Source: Caldimonas mangrovi
Lineage (GTDB): Bacteria > Pseudomonadota > Gammaproteobacteria > Burkholderiales > Burkholderiaceae_C
Assembly (NCBI RefSeq): GCF_023721835.1
Contig: NZ_JAMKFE010000012.1
Coordinates: forward strand, 84,023-148,022
Direction of reading: 5' to 3'
Length of the DNA: 64,000 bases
Below the pieces are notes generated by a model. The model saw nothing but the letters and a program-made list of their open reading frames with translations. It did no database searches and was not told the DNA's origin. Shown here in pieces: positions 24,141-32,367 of the stretch. Position numbers and translations under genes: made by a program. Each line of letters begins with the position of its first letter. Positions within the stretch are counted from its first letter, which is position 1.

Positions 24141-24869
24141 TTACGATGAGCGCGTCATCCACCCGCCGGCTGACTCACGCTGCGGCTCGCCGACGTACAG
24201 CCGGTACCCGATGCCGTAGACCGCTTGCACGCACATGGCCGGGCCACTGGCCTGCGGCGTTTCGCCGAGCTTGCAGCGCAAACGATAGATGTATTGCTGT
24301 ATGGACCGCCTGCTGATGTCTGCCGCCCTCCCCCAGACACGCGCAGCGACCGTGTCGAGGGTCACCACCTTGCCTTGGTACTCGAACAGCAGCCAGGCCA
24401 GTGCGAACTCGCGCGCCGTGAGCACGATCTCGCGTCCGTTGTGCGTGATGCGCTGGCGCGCACGATCGAGCACGTAGGCGCCGACCTGCAGCACGCTGGC
24501 GTCATCCTGCGGCTGCTCGCTGGCTTCGACGCGAGCCCGCAGGCGCGCCAGGATGCTCTCGGCGCCATCGTTGACGCAGGCGTAGTCCACCGCGCCGCAT
24601 CTCAGCGCACGGGTGATGTCGCCGGGCCGCCCGGCGCCGACGATGATGGACGGGAATCTTGCCAGGCCGTGGCTCTTCAGCACCGCCAGCCAGTGGCCGA
24701 GGCGAACCTCGTTGTCCTCGATCAGAGCCGCGTGCACGCATCCGCTGCGCACCGACGCGAGCACGCCGTTGATGTCACGCTGGACCACCAGGTCGACGCC
24801 CGGGCAGGCCAGCAACGGCTGTACACAGAGCTCGCTTGCGCGATCGGTGAACAAGGTGACGATTCTCAT
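24141..24869 (-). CDS. OmpR-type transcriptional regulator with degenerate receiver (copy 2)
   Basis: 242 aa and a clear paralogue of the 22987-23787 product. The winged helix (about 137-228) reads LTAREFALAWLLFEYQGKVV, then WGRAADISRRSIQQYIYRLR and YGIGYRLYV. The receiver-like N-terminus (MRIVTLFTDR) lacks the acidic pair, and the acceptor strand ends ALIEDNE with Glu in place of Asp, as in the other copy. AGGAG lies 6 nt before the ATG at 24869. The shared IED motif suggests that both descend from one ancestor that had already lost phosphorylation. Targets are unknown; proximity suggests the T3SS-like genes. Confidence 0.8.
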   Translation of the reverse strand: MRIVTLFTDRASELCVQPLLACPGVDLVVQRDINGVLASVRSGCVHAALIEDNEVRLGHWLAVLKSHGLARFPSIIVGAGRPGDITRALRCGAVDYACVNDGAESILARLRARVEASEQPQDDASVLQVGAYVLDRARQRITHNGREIVLTAREFALAWLLFEYQGKVVTLDTVAARVWGRAADISRRSIQQYIYRLRCKLGETPQASGPAMCVQAVYGIGYRLYVGEPQRESAGGWMTRSS

Positions 24870-25073
24870 CTCTACTCCTGCCTCAAGCTGACACGCATCG
24901 AACGGCGGCGCGCCGTCCGCTGGCCGGAACCCGCGCGGGCCGCGAACGCGTCGGTTATCGCGTGCGGCACCCGGTTCATGGGCCTTCAGCGCGAAGCTTG
25001 GAGCAGCCAACCGAACTCGCCGAGATCAGCGGACGACACGCGATGCTCGGAACCGCCGCGCACGACGCCTGCG

Positions 25074-26078
25074 TCACGCCGGCGCCGTGCTCGCACTCTC
25101 CCGCATGCGGGCTTCGACGAGCGTCATGGCCATCGCACCCCAGCACGGCGGCGCCGGCCGGGCCACCGCCTGCTTGCGCAAGCGCTGCAGCGCGGGTGTA
25201 TCGATCTCGGCGTCGCATATCGGCGCCGCGGCGCATGCGCCGGCACGGACGCTTTCGATGCAGCCGACCCTCCACCCGGCGCCGACCGGCGCAAGCGCCG
25301 TCGCCCGTTGCAGCATGTCGCGCTCGAACTCCCCGGCCGACCCCGCGGCAGCGCCTCCGGCCACAAGGATGCGATTCCAGCCGACGACGATGGCATGGAA
25401 ATCCCCGTACGCACTGGCATAGCTGGCGAATTCCCGCCGCCACAATGGCTCCGGGCCGAAGGTGTTGGCCACCAGCCACCCTCCGGCGGCGAGGGCGCTG
25501 CGCATCTCGCGCAGGAACTCGACCGTCATCAGATGCTGGGGGATGTAGTCGTCGTCGAACACGTCGAGCACGATCACGTCGTAGTGCCGGCCGTCGCGGC
25601 GGCTCTGTTCGATGAACACGCGTGCGTCGAGCGCATGCAGCCGGAGCCGGTGGTCCTGCTCCAGGCCGAAGAACTCCGTGGCGACACGCAGCACGGCCGC
25701 GTCGTGGTCGACCGCATCGATCTGCACATCGGGCAGGATGCGGCGCAGGGCCATCGGCAGGGCACCTCCGCCCACGCCGAGCATCAGCACGCGCCTCGGG
25801 CGAGGATGTGCGGCGACGACGGCCGTCAGGCACGCCACCCAATCGTCGAGCAGCGCGCCGCCTGGTGCCAGGCTGACCCGGGTCTGAACGCGCTTCTCTA
25901 CCGCAGAGAACGACAGGTACCGCGAGCCGCCCTCGTCGCGGACATACACCGTGTGGTGATCGCCTTGCGCCACATGCACCAGCCTGCCGGCAGCGTCGGC
26001 GGCGCCGCACGGCATCGCCGATGGCCACCGTGCCGAGGCATGGAGCCGCCGCGGCGATCGCCGCCGGCGGGTGCGCAT
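25074..26078 (-). CDS. Spermidine-synthase-like (polyamine aminopropyltransferase fold) protein
   Basis: About 334 aa from the ATG at 26078. The methyltransferase-fold nucleotide site is present (VLMLGVGGGALPMALRR, then IDAVDHDAAVLRVATEFFGL), followed by the catalytic region YDVIVLDVFDDDYIPQHLMT, as in spermidine synthase-like proteins. A Cys/Ala-rich C-terminal extension of about 100 residues is unusual. True spermidine synthases usually have DAFS/DSTD-like motifs here, so this may be an unassigned family member. Alternative starts are 26099 (longer) and 26015 (shorter); none has a strong ribosome binding site. It lies downstream of the tRNA-Val gene and its terminator. Confidence 0.7.
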   Translation of the reverse strand: MRTRRRRSPRRLHASARWPSAMPCGAADAAGRLVHVAQGDHHTVYVRDEGGSRYLSFSAVEKRVQTRVSLAPGGALLDDWVACLTAVVAAHPRPRRVLMLGVGGGALPMALRRILPDVQIDAVDHDAAVLRVATEFFGLEQDHRLRLHALDARVFIEQSRRDGRHYDVIVLDVFDDDYIPQHLMTVEFLREMRSALAAGGWLVANTFGPEPLWRREFASYASAYGDFHAIVVGWNRILVAGGAAAGSAGEFERDMLQRATALAPVGAGWRVGCIESVRAGACAAAPICDAEIDTPALQRLRKQAVARPAPPCWGAMAMTLVEARMRESASTAPA

Positions 26079-26268
26079 GGAATGCCGGGTTTTCTCCATG
26101 GCATGGCACTGTGGCAGACGCGCGGGGCCGCGCTCCTCGGTGCCCGAACCGGGCACCGCCTGCCCGAAGCAGCGGCCCGGCGCGCGCTGCCGGCAGCAAC
26201 TCGGCTGCCACCGCGCGAGCGGCGGTGCCCCTCGGCGTGAAGGGGCCGGTGCGCCGTTCGGCACCGCC

Positions 26269-26305
26269 AAAAGAACAAGGGCCTGGCATCGCTGCCAAGC
26301 CCTTG
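26269..26305 (-). terminator. Intrinsic terminator of tRNA-Val
   Basis: On the minus strand a 13-bp stem (26293-26305 with 26276-26288, one imperfect pair) with loop GCGA is followed by TTCTTTT (complement of 26269-26275). It lies 16 nt beyond the tRNA 3' end and is a good Rho-independent terminator. Confidence 0.75.
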
Positions 26306-26321
26306 CATCTTCTGGCAATTT

Positions 26322-26398
26322 TGGTAGGCGCGATTGGACTCGAACCAACGACCCCCACCATGTCAAGGTGGTGCTCTAACCAGCTGAGCTACGCGCCT
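26322..26398 (-). tRNA. tRNA-Val (anticodon GAC)
   Basis: 77 nt with encoded CCA. Acceptor arms AGGCGCG/CGCGCCT pair fully. The D arm GCTC/GAGC, anticodon stem CCACC/GGTGG with loop TTGACAT (anticodon GAC, valine codon GUC) and T arm GTTGG/CCAAT with loop TTCGAGT are all intact. It is followed by an intrinsic terminator and precedes nothing else as an RNA gene. Confidence 0.97.
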
Positions 26399-26446
26399 GA
26401 AGAAAACGCGACTATAGCATGAGTTCGAACGATTGCGCCAGTCTCG

Positions 26447-28699
26447 CTACTTGCGGCGCGCCACCCGCACCCCGGGAATCTGCGCGACGACGCCGAGCAC
26501 GTGGGCCAGCCGCGCCGAGTCGGACACCTCCACCGTGAACGTCATCCAGGCGGTCTCCCTCACCGACTGCGTGTGCACGCCGGTGACGTTCATCTTCTCC
26601 TTCGCGAAGACCTCGGAAATGTCGCGCAACAGCCCCTGCCGGTCGTTCGCTTCGACGGCAACGTCGACGGGGTACACCGTCGCCTTGTCCGCCGGCGGCT
26701 GCCCCCATTGCACGCCGATCACGCGCTCGGGGTGGCGCCCGGCCATCTGGCGGAAGTTGGAGCAGTCGGTACGGTGCACCGCCACGCCCTTGCCCTTGGT
26801 GACGAAGCCGCCGATCGCGTCGGGGGGCGCCGGCTTGCAGCATCGCGCCAGTTGGGTCAGCAGCGACTCAATGCCCACCACCAGCACCCCGCCCTTCGAG
26901 CCGCCTTCGTCGGCGCGCGACTTCTTCAACGCGATGAAGTCGTCCTGCGGCGGTGCGGGCTCGTTCGGGCGCAGCACGTTCTCGATGTTGCGCAGCGAGT
27001 ACTCGTCCTTGCCGACCACGTCGAACAGTGCGTCGGCGCTCTTGAACCCCAGCAGTGCGGCAAGGTCTTCCAGCTTCGTCGCGGTGCGGCCCTCGCGCTG
27101 CAGCAGCTTCTCGACCAGCTCCCGGCCTTTCGCGATGGTCTGCTGCTGCGCGAGCGCGTTGAACCACGCGCGCACCTTGGCCTTGGCGCGCGGACTCCGC
27201 AGGTAGCCGAGCTCGGGGTTGAGCCAGTCCATCGACGGGCCGCCCTCCTTCAACGAGATCACCTCCACCGTCTGGCCGCTGCGCAGCGGCGTGTTCAACG
27301 GCACCATCGCACCGTCGACCCTGGCACCACGGCAGCGGTGGCCCAGGTCGGTGTGCAGCGTGTAGGCGAAGTCGACCGGCGTCGCGTCCTTCGGCAGCTC
27401 GACGACGGCCGCCTGAGGCGTGAAGACATAGATGCGGTCGTCGAACACGCCGCCGCCCGCGTCGCCGCCCTGCCCCGCGAAGTCCCGTTCCCAGGCCAGC
27501 AGCTGGCGCAGCACCGCCTTGCGTGCTTCGGCCACCTGGGCCTCGAAGTCGCCGACGGCACTGACGCCGCCGTAGCCTTTCGTGCCGGCTTCCTTGTAGG
27601 CCCAGTGCGCAGCCACGCCGTGTTCGGCGTGGTCGTGCATCTCGCGCGAGCGGATCTGGATCTCGATCGAGCGGCCACGCTCGTCGTAGACCACCGTGTG
27701 CAGCGACTGGTAGCCGTTCGCCTTCGGGCGGGCGATGTAGTCGTCGAACTCCTCCGGCAGCGGCCGGTAGGCCTCGTGCACGACGCTCAGCGTCGCATAG
27801 CAGTCGCGTACGCTGGGCACGACGACACGCAGCGCGCGGATGTCGAAGACATGGTCGAAGTCGAGCTGCTTGCCGCGCATCTTCTTCCAGATGCTGTAGA
27901 TGTGCTTCGGCCGGCCCTGCACCTCGGCGGCGATGCCATGGCGCTTCAGCAGCCCGTGCACCTGCTCGCGCAGCAGGTGCACCACCTGCTCGCGCTCGAC
28001 GCGCTTCTCGTCGAGCATGCGCGCAATGGTCTTGTACGACTCCGGCTCGAGGAAGCGGAACGACAGGTCTTCCAGCTCCCACTTCAGTTGCCAGATGCCG
28101 AGCCGGTTGGCCAGCGGGGCGAACACCTGCAATGATTCGCGCGCCAGCACCAACGGGCAGTCGCGCTTGAACTGCGCGTAGTAGCGCAGCGTCTGCAACC
28201 TCGACGCCAGCCGCAGCAGCACGACCCGCAAGTCCTTGGAGAACGCCAGCAGCATCTTGCGCACGCGCTCGGTCTGCTCCGCGCGCATCTCCTCGTCGAC
28301 CAGCGCGTCGCGCGCGTTGCGCTGGATCTGGACCAGCTTGCGCGTCGCGCCGACCAGGCCCGCGTACGAACTGCCGAAGGCCTTGCCGATCGCCTCCTCG
28401 GGCCGGTTCAGGTAGTCGCCGACGTAGACCAGGTAGACGGCCGCCAGCATCGACGGCGAGGCACCGATGCTTTGCAGGATGGCAGCCACGCCTTCGGTGT
28501 GGTGCAGGGCGTCCTCGCCGGTATCGAGCAGCTGGCCCGTCAACAGCGGCACGGCGAAGGCCCGCGCCCGCTCCAGGCGCGCCTGTTCCTCTGCCAGCAC
28601 CGCCGCCGTCGGACGCTGCACCAGCGAGCCATCGACGTCGCCGGCCAAGGCGACGATGGCCGCGGTGTCGCGGCCGGAGTCCTGCAAGCCGGTTTTCAT
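26447..28699 (-). CDS. relA: Monofunctional RelA (p)ppGpp synthetase
   Basis: 750 aa, makes (p)ppGpp from GTP/GDP and ATP on stalled ribosomes. The N-terminal HD hydrolase region is degenerate: the HD pair is replaced around LVYVGDY, so no hydrolase activity is expected. The synthetase domain has GRPKHIYSIWKKM (about 263-275), an acidic EEFDDY motif (about 317) that marks RelA rather than bifunctional SpoT/Rel (RFKD), GYQSLHTVVY and EIQIRSREMHDHAEHG. A TGS domain (about 400-460), helical region, zinc-finger-like CC motif (ARCCKPAPPDAIGG) and C-terminal ACT domain follow. The ATG overlaps the stop of the upstream hydrolase gene (ATGA). A separate SpoT is expected elsewhere in the genome. Confidence 0.95.
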   Translation of the reverse strand: MKTGLQDSGRDTAAIVALAGDVDGSLVQRPTAAVLAEEQARLERARAFAVPLLTGQLLDTGEDALHHTEGVAAILQSIGASPSMLAAVYLVYVGDYLNRPEEAIGKAFGSSYAGLVGATRKLVQIQRNARDALVDEEMRAEQTERVRKMLLAFSKDLRVVLLRLASRLQTLRYYAQFKRDCPLVLARESLQVFAPLANRLGIWQLKWELEDLSFRFLEPESYKTIARMLDEKRVEREQVVHLLREQVHGLLKRHGIAAEVQGRPKHIYSIWKKMRGKQLDFDHVFDIRALRVVVPSVRDCYATLSVVHEAYRPLPEEFDDYIARPKANGYQSLHTVVYDERGRSIEIQIRSREMHDHAEHGVAAHWAYKEAGTKGYGGVSAVGDFEAQVAEARKAVLRQLLAWERDFAGQGGDAGGGVFDDRIYVFTPQAAVVELPKDATPVDFAYTLHTDLGHRCRGARVDGAMVPLNTPLRSGQTVEVISLKEGGPSMDWLNPELGYLRSPRAKAKVRAWFNALAQQQTIAKGRELVEKLLQREGRTATKLEDLAALLGFKSADALFDVVGKDEYSLRNIENVLRPNEPAPPQDDFIALKKSRADEGGSKGGVLVVGIESLLTQLARCCKPAPPDAIGGFVTKGKGVAVHRTDCSNFRQMAGRHPERVIGVQWGQPPADKATVYPVDVAVEANDRQGLLRDISEVFAKEKMNVTGVHTQSVRETAWMTFTVEVSDSARLAHVLGVVAQIPGVRVARRK

Positions 28700-29574
28700 G
28701 GCGCGGTCAGGAACTCCTGCACCACCGCGATCTGCTCGGGCGCGACCAGCGTCGGCGCATGGCCCACGCCCGCGAACTCGTGCACGACGGCCTTCGGCCC
28801 GCGCTGCGACATCGCCTGCGCCGTGTCTCGTTTCAGCAGGTCGGACTCGGCACCGCGGATCACCATCGTGCGGGCCTTCACCGCGTCGTAGCGTTGCCAG
28901 AGCAGTTCCTGCACGGCCGCCGCCGTCTCGGGGCTGGTCGCATGAAAAAGCACCGCGATGCGCGGGTCGTAGTGCGGCACATAGCCTTCGCCCTGCTCGT
29001 CCGCCAAGGGCTTCAGCATCGGCCGCGTCAGCGCCAGCCACTGCTCGCGCGTGTGCGGCCCGAAGCCCTGCGAGATCGACCACATGTAGTCGGCCGCTTC
29101 GTCCAGCGTCGCGAAACGCGGCACCTGCCCCACATAGGTGCCGATGCGGGCCAGCGCCTGCGGCTCGATCACCGGGCCGACGTCGTTGAGCACCAGCCGG
29201 CGCACCGCGCTGCCAGGCAGGGACGCCAGGCCCAGGCCGATCAGCCCGCCCATGGACGTGCCCAGCCAGTCCAGCGTTCCGGCGTTCAGGCGCGCCAGCA
29301 GCGTGACCATGTCAGCCACATAGGTGGGAATCTGGTAGCCCATCGGGTCGCCGAGCCAGTCGGAGCGCCCGCGCCCGACCACGTCCGGGCACACGACGCG
29401 GTACTCGCTGCACAGCGCCTTGGCCAGGCTGTCGAAATCGCGGCCCTGGCGAGACAGCCCATGGGCGCACACCAGCACCTTGCGATTGGCGGGGTCGCCC
29501 CACTCCCAGTACGCCATGCGGTGCAGCCCCTGCGCGTCCAGACACTGCACGAAATCCAGGCGGGGCTCAGTCAT
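28696..29574 (-). CDS. Alpha/beta hydrolase
   Basis: 292 aa alpha/beta-hydrolase fold. The oxyanion motif is CAHGLSRQGRDF, the nucleophile elbow GTSMGG (Ser about 112), the acid GAESD and the base His in GVGHAPTL near the C-terminus. It resembles esterase/lipase family members found next to relA in Burkholderiales. The substrate is unknown. A GAGG lies about 9 nt upstream of the ATG at 29574. It is translationally coupled to relA and divergent from bdhA (68 bp). Confidence 0.85.
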   Translation of the reverse strand: MTEPRLDFVQCLDAQGLHRMAYWEWGDPANRKVLVCAHGLSRQGRDFDSLAKALCSEYRVVCPDVVGRGRSDWLGDPMGYQIPTYVADMVTLLARLNAGTLDWLGTSMGGLIGLGLASLPGSAVRRLVLNDVGPVIEPQALARIGTYVGQVPRFATLDEAADYMWSISQGFGPHTREQWLALTRPMLKPLADEQGEGYVPHYDPRIAVLFHATSPETAAAVQELLWQRYDAVKARTMVIRGAESDLLKRDTAQAMSQRGPKAVVHEFAGVGHAPTLVAPEQIAVVQEFLTAP

Positions 29575-29642
29575 TTTCAGGAAACCTCGATCGTCATAAT
29601 GCGGCGAACCGCCTGTCGCAACGATATCAAAGAGGACTGCAC

Positions 29643-30413
29643 ATGTTGAAAGGAAAAACGGCACTCGTCACCGGTTCGACCAGTGGCATCGGCCTGGGCA
29701 TCGCGCTTTCGCTGGCGCGCCAGGGCGCAAACATCGTGCTCAACGGCTTCGGCGACGTCGACGCGGCACGCGCCGAAGTCACCCGGCTCGGCGTGAGGGT
29801 CGGCTACCACGGCGCCGACATGAGTCGGCCGGCCGAGATCGACGCCCTGATGGCCTATGCGCACAACGAGTTCGGCGGTGCCGACGTCCTGGTCAACAAC
29901 GCCGGCATCCAGCACGTCGCCAACGTCGAGGACTTTCCGGTCGAGAAATGGGACGCCATCATCGCGATCAACCTGACGTCTGCCTTTCACACCACACGGC
30001 TCGCGCTGCCGGGCATGAAGGCGAAAAACTGGGGCCGGGTGATCAACGTCGCTTCGACCCATGGCCTGGTCGCCTCGGCGCAGAAGTCGGCCTATGTCGC
30101 CTCCAAGCACGGCATCGTGGGGTTCACGAAAGCGGTGGCGCTGGAAACCGCGACCACCGGCGTGACGGTCAACGCGATCTGCCCGGGCTGGGTGCTGACA
30201 CCGCTGGTGCAGAAGCAGGTGGACGCACGCGCACAGAACGAAGGCGTGCCGGTCGACGAAGCCAAACGCCGGCTGCTGGCCGAAAAGCAGCCCTCGCTGC
30301 AGTTCACGACGCCCGAGCAGCTGGGCGAACTGACGGTGTTCCTGTGTTCCGACGCCGCTGCCAACGTGCGCGGCGTGGCCTGGAACATGGACGGTGGCTG
30401 GGCCGCGCAGTAG
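29643..30413 (+). CDS. bdhA: 3-hydroxybutyrate dehydrogenase (SDR family)
   Basis: 256 aa short-chain dehydrogenase that interconverts D-3-hydroxybutyrate and acetoacetate with NAD+ in polyhydroxybutyrate turnover. The Rossmann motif TGSTSGIGLGIA (about 10-21), NNAGIQHV, and catalytic Ser/Tyr/Lys in NVASTHGLVASAQKSAYVASKHG are present. INLTSAFHTTRLALPGM and NAICPGWVLTPLVQKQ match BdhA closely. AGAGGA lies just before the ATG. It is divergent from the hydrolase-relA pair. Confidence 0.9.
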   Translation: MLKGKTALVTGSTSGIGLGIALSLARQGANIVLNGFGDVDAARAEVTRLGVRVGYHGADMSRPAEIDALMAYAHNEFGGADVLVNNAGIQHVANVEDFPVEKWDAIIAINLTSAFHTTRLALPGMKAKNWGRVINVASTHGLVASAQKSAYVASKHGIVGFTKAVALETATTGVTVNAICPGWVLTPLVQKQVDARAQNEGVPVDEAKRRLLAEKQPSLQFTTPEQLGELTVFLCSDAAANVRGVAWNMDGGWAAQ

Positions 30414-30518
30414 GACCCGGTCGCGCCAACGAACGCGCCCTCCTCCCTTTTCGCCTCGCCGCCCCCGGCGGCGTTCGAGTGCCGCCGCAGATCCAGCTCC
30501 GCCGGTCTGCCAGCGGCG

Positions 30519-30548
30519 CCCCCTCGAGGGGGAAGCGCCGAAGGCGCT
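30519..30548. repeat. Paired palindrome/hairpin, likely dispersed intergenic repeat
   Basis: CCCCCTCGAGGGGG (30519-30532, a perfect 14-bp palindrome) is followed at once by AGCGCC-GAA-GGCGCT (30534-30548) and a G-run. It lies between the convergent bdhA and SIMPL genes. Such units are common intergenic repeats in Burkholderiales (inference from memory) and may act as a bidirectional terminator. Confidence 0.55.
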
Positions 30549-30557
30549 TCGGGGGGG

Positions 30558-31277
30558 CTATTTCATCACCACGCTGCCGCTGACCGTCACCACGACGGTC
30601 TCCTTGCCGGTTTCGACCGGGACCGACGCGTCCTCCATTGCGGCCTTCGCCATCCGCATCATCGGTTGGGGGTGACCGCCGGGCTCGCTCGTCGAGACGT
30701 TCACCTCGCGCAGCACATAGCCGGCAAAGCCGAATTCCTTCGCATAGGTCTGCGCCTTGGCCTTGTAGTTGGCGATGGCCTGCGCCGTGGCGGCGCTCGC
30801 ATGCCGTTCGCGCGCCTCGCGCGAGAGGCTTTGCACGATGTGGGCGATCGTCACCGTGTTCAGACGACCGGCCGTCTGTGCGATGCGCGGCAAGTCCTTG
30901 CCCTCGAGCACCAGTTCGGCCGTGCCCTGCCAGCCGGTGATGCGGCCTTGCTGGCTGTAGCGCGGGTAGAGCGAGAAGTTGCCGGTGCGCACGTCCATCT
31001 GGCCGGGCTGCGCGCTCTTGCGCGCCTCGGACAGTGCGGCGTCCAGCGCCTGCTTCAGCGAGTTCTGCACTGCAGAGGCGTCGGCGCCTTCCTTGGTGGT
31101 GGTGAGCGTGATGGCGAGCTGATCTTTCGTGACCTCGATGCTGGCGCTGGCGTCGAGACTGACGACGTTCTGCGGCTGCGCCATCACGGCGACTGCCGGC
31201 TGCGCGCGTACGGAAGGCGCGGCCGCCCAGGCCGCGAGGGACAAGACCAGGGGAAGAACGGCGGGACGGAGCTTCAT
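30558..31277 (-). CDS. SIMPL (DUF541) domain periplasmic protein
   Basis: 239 aa. A signal peptide ends around VRAQP (residue 25), followed by the SIMPL/DUF541 domain: LDASASIEVTKDQLAITLTT, then LVLEGKDLPRIAQTAGRLN and IANYKAKAQTYAKEFGFAGY. The family (BP26/OMP28-like) forms periplasmic ring assemblies of uncertain function. TTTTCCTTTC-type spacing before the ATG gives a GAAAGGAAAAC ribosome binding site on the minus strand. It is convergent with bdhA and divergent from ompR. Confidence 0.85.
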   Translation of the reverse strand: MKLRPAVLPLVLSLAAWAAAPSVRAQPAVAVMAQPQNVVSLDASASIEVTKDQLAITLTTTKEGADASAVQNSLKQALDAALSEARKSAQPGQMDVRTGNFSLYPRYSQQGRITGWQGTAELVLEGKDLPRIAQTAGRLNTVTIAHIVQSLSREARERHASAATAQAIANYKAKAQTYAKEFGFAGYVLREVNVSTSEPGGHPQPMMRMAKAAMEDASVPVETGKETVVVTVSGSVVMK

Positions 31278-31512
31278 TGTTTTCCTTTCGATGCCTCGAA
31301 GACGCGAGGATTCTCCCCTGCCAACGCGGCACCCGCTGCTACGGGGTCACGGCTTTACGCTGCGAGACGTTTCTTCACGCGCTGGGACGGGGGAACCCTC
31401 TGGACACGCGGTGAAGTGAGGCGCAAGATTTGTAACAGTTGGTCAGGCCGGGCAAAAATGCTCGGTTGCACCGCACAAAATCCCGCCTGTTACAAGTTCG
31501 GGAGCTTTGCTC

Positions 31513-32250
31513 ATGACATCTCAAACGCCCAATGCCCGCATGGACCGTGTCGTGGTCGTCGACGACGACGCGCGCATCCGCGATCTGCTTCGCCGCTACC
31601 TGACCCAGGAAGGCTTCGAAGTCCTGCTGGCCGAGGACGCCAAGGCACTGAACCGCGTACTCACCCGCGAAACGGTGGACCTCATCGTGCTCGATCTGAT
31701 GCTGCCCGGCGAGGACGGCCTGTCGATCTGCCGCCGCTTGCGCGCGGCCAACGACGCAACGCCGATCATCATGCTGACCGCCAAGGTCGAGGACGTCGAC
31801 CGCATCGTCGGCCTCGAAGTCGGCGCCGACGACTACCTGCCCAAGCCGTTCAACCCGCGCGAACTGCTGGCTCGTATCCACGCCGTGCTACGCCGCCGGC
31901 CCACGCTGGAGGCCCCAGGGGCCCCGGCGAAGGAACCGCAGAGCGTGGTGTTCGGCCCGTTCGAGTTCGACCTGGCGCTGCGCCGCCTGACCAAGGACGG
32001 CGAGCCGATGCCGCTGACCACCGGCGAGTTCTCGATGCTCAAGGCCCTGGTGCGCCACCCGCGCCAGCCACTGTCGCGCGACAAGCTGGCGCAACTGGCG
32101 CGCGGCCGCGAGTTCGAACCGTTCGACCGCAGCCTCGACGTGCAGATCTCGCGCCTGCGCAAGATGATCGAGCCCGATCCGTCCCAGCCGCGCTACATCC
32201 AGACGGTCTGGGGCGTGGGCTACGTCTTCGTGCCGGACGGCACCGCCTGA
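31513..32250 (+). CDS. ompR: OmpR-family response regulator
   Basis: 245 aa. The receiver has VVDDDAR (acidic pair), the acceptor Asp in IVLDLMLPGEDG (about residue 61) and Lys in YLPKPFNPREL. The winged helix follows (LTTGEFSMLKALVRHPRQPLSRDKL, then SLDVQISRLRKMI and VWGVGYVF). High similarity in layout to OmpR and its kinase neighbour supports the name. GGGAG at 31499-31503 and the ATG at 31513 define the start. It forms a pair with the kinase gene 117 bp downstream. Confidence 0.9.
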   Translation: MTSQTPNARMDRVVVVDDDARIRDLLRRYLTQEGFEVLLAEDAKALNRVLTRETVDLIVLDLMLPGEDGLSICRRLRAANDATPIIMLTAKVEDVDRIVGLEVGADDYLPKPFNPRELLARIHAVLRRRPTLEAPGAPAKEPQSVVFGPFEFDLALRRLTKDGEPMPLTTGEFSMLKALVRHPRQPLSRDKLAQLARGREFEPFDRSLDVQISRLRKMIEPDPSQPRYIQTVWGVGYVFVPDGTA

Positions 32251-32367
32251 AGTCCCTTCCCCCCGCGGCAGTTCCTGCCGCGCCTCCCCCGACTGACCTG
32301 ACCGCTTCCTCGCCGCGCCCCCGCGGCGGGAAGCGGCATACTCCGGGGCAGTCGCATTTCCTCGTTC

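Noticed and set aside
26322..26398. Reading the tRNA as Asp
   Set aside because: The anticodon loop is TTGACAT, so the anticodon is GAC (valine); Asp would be GTC.
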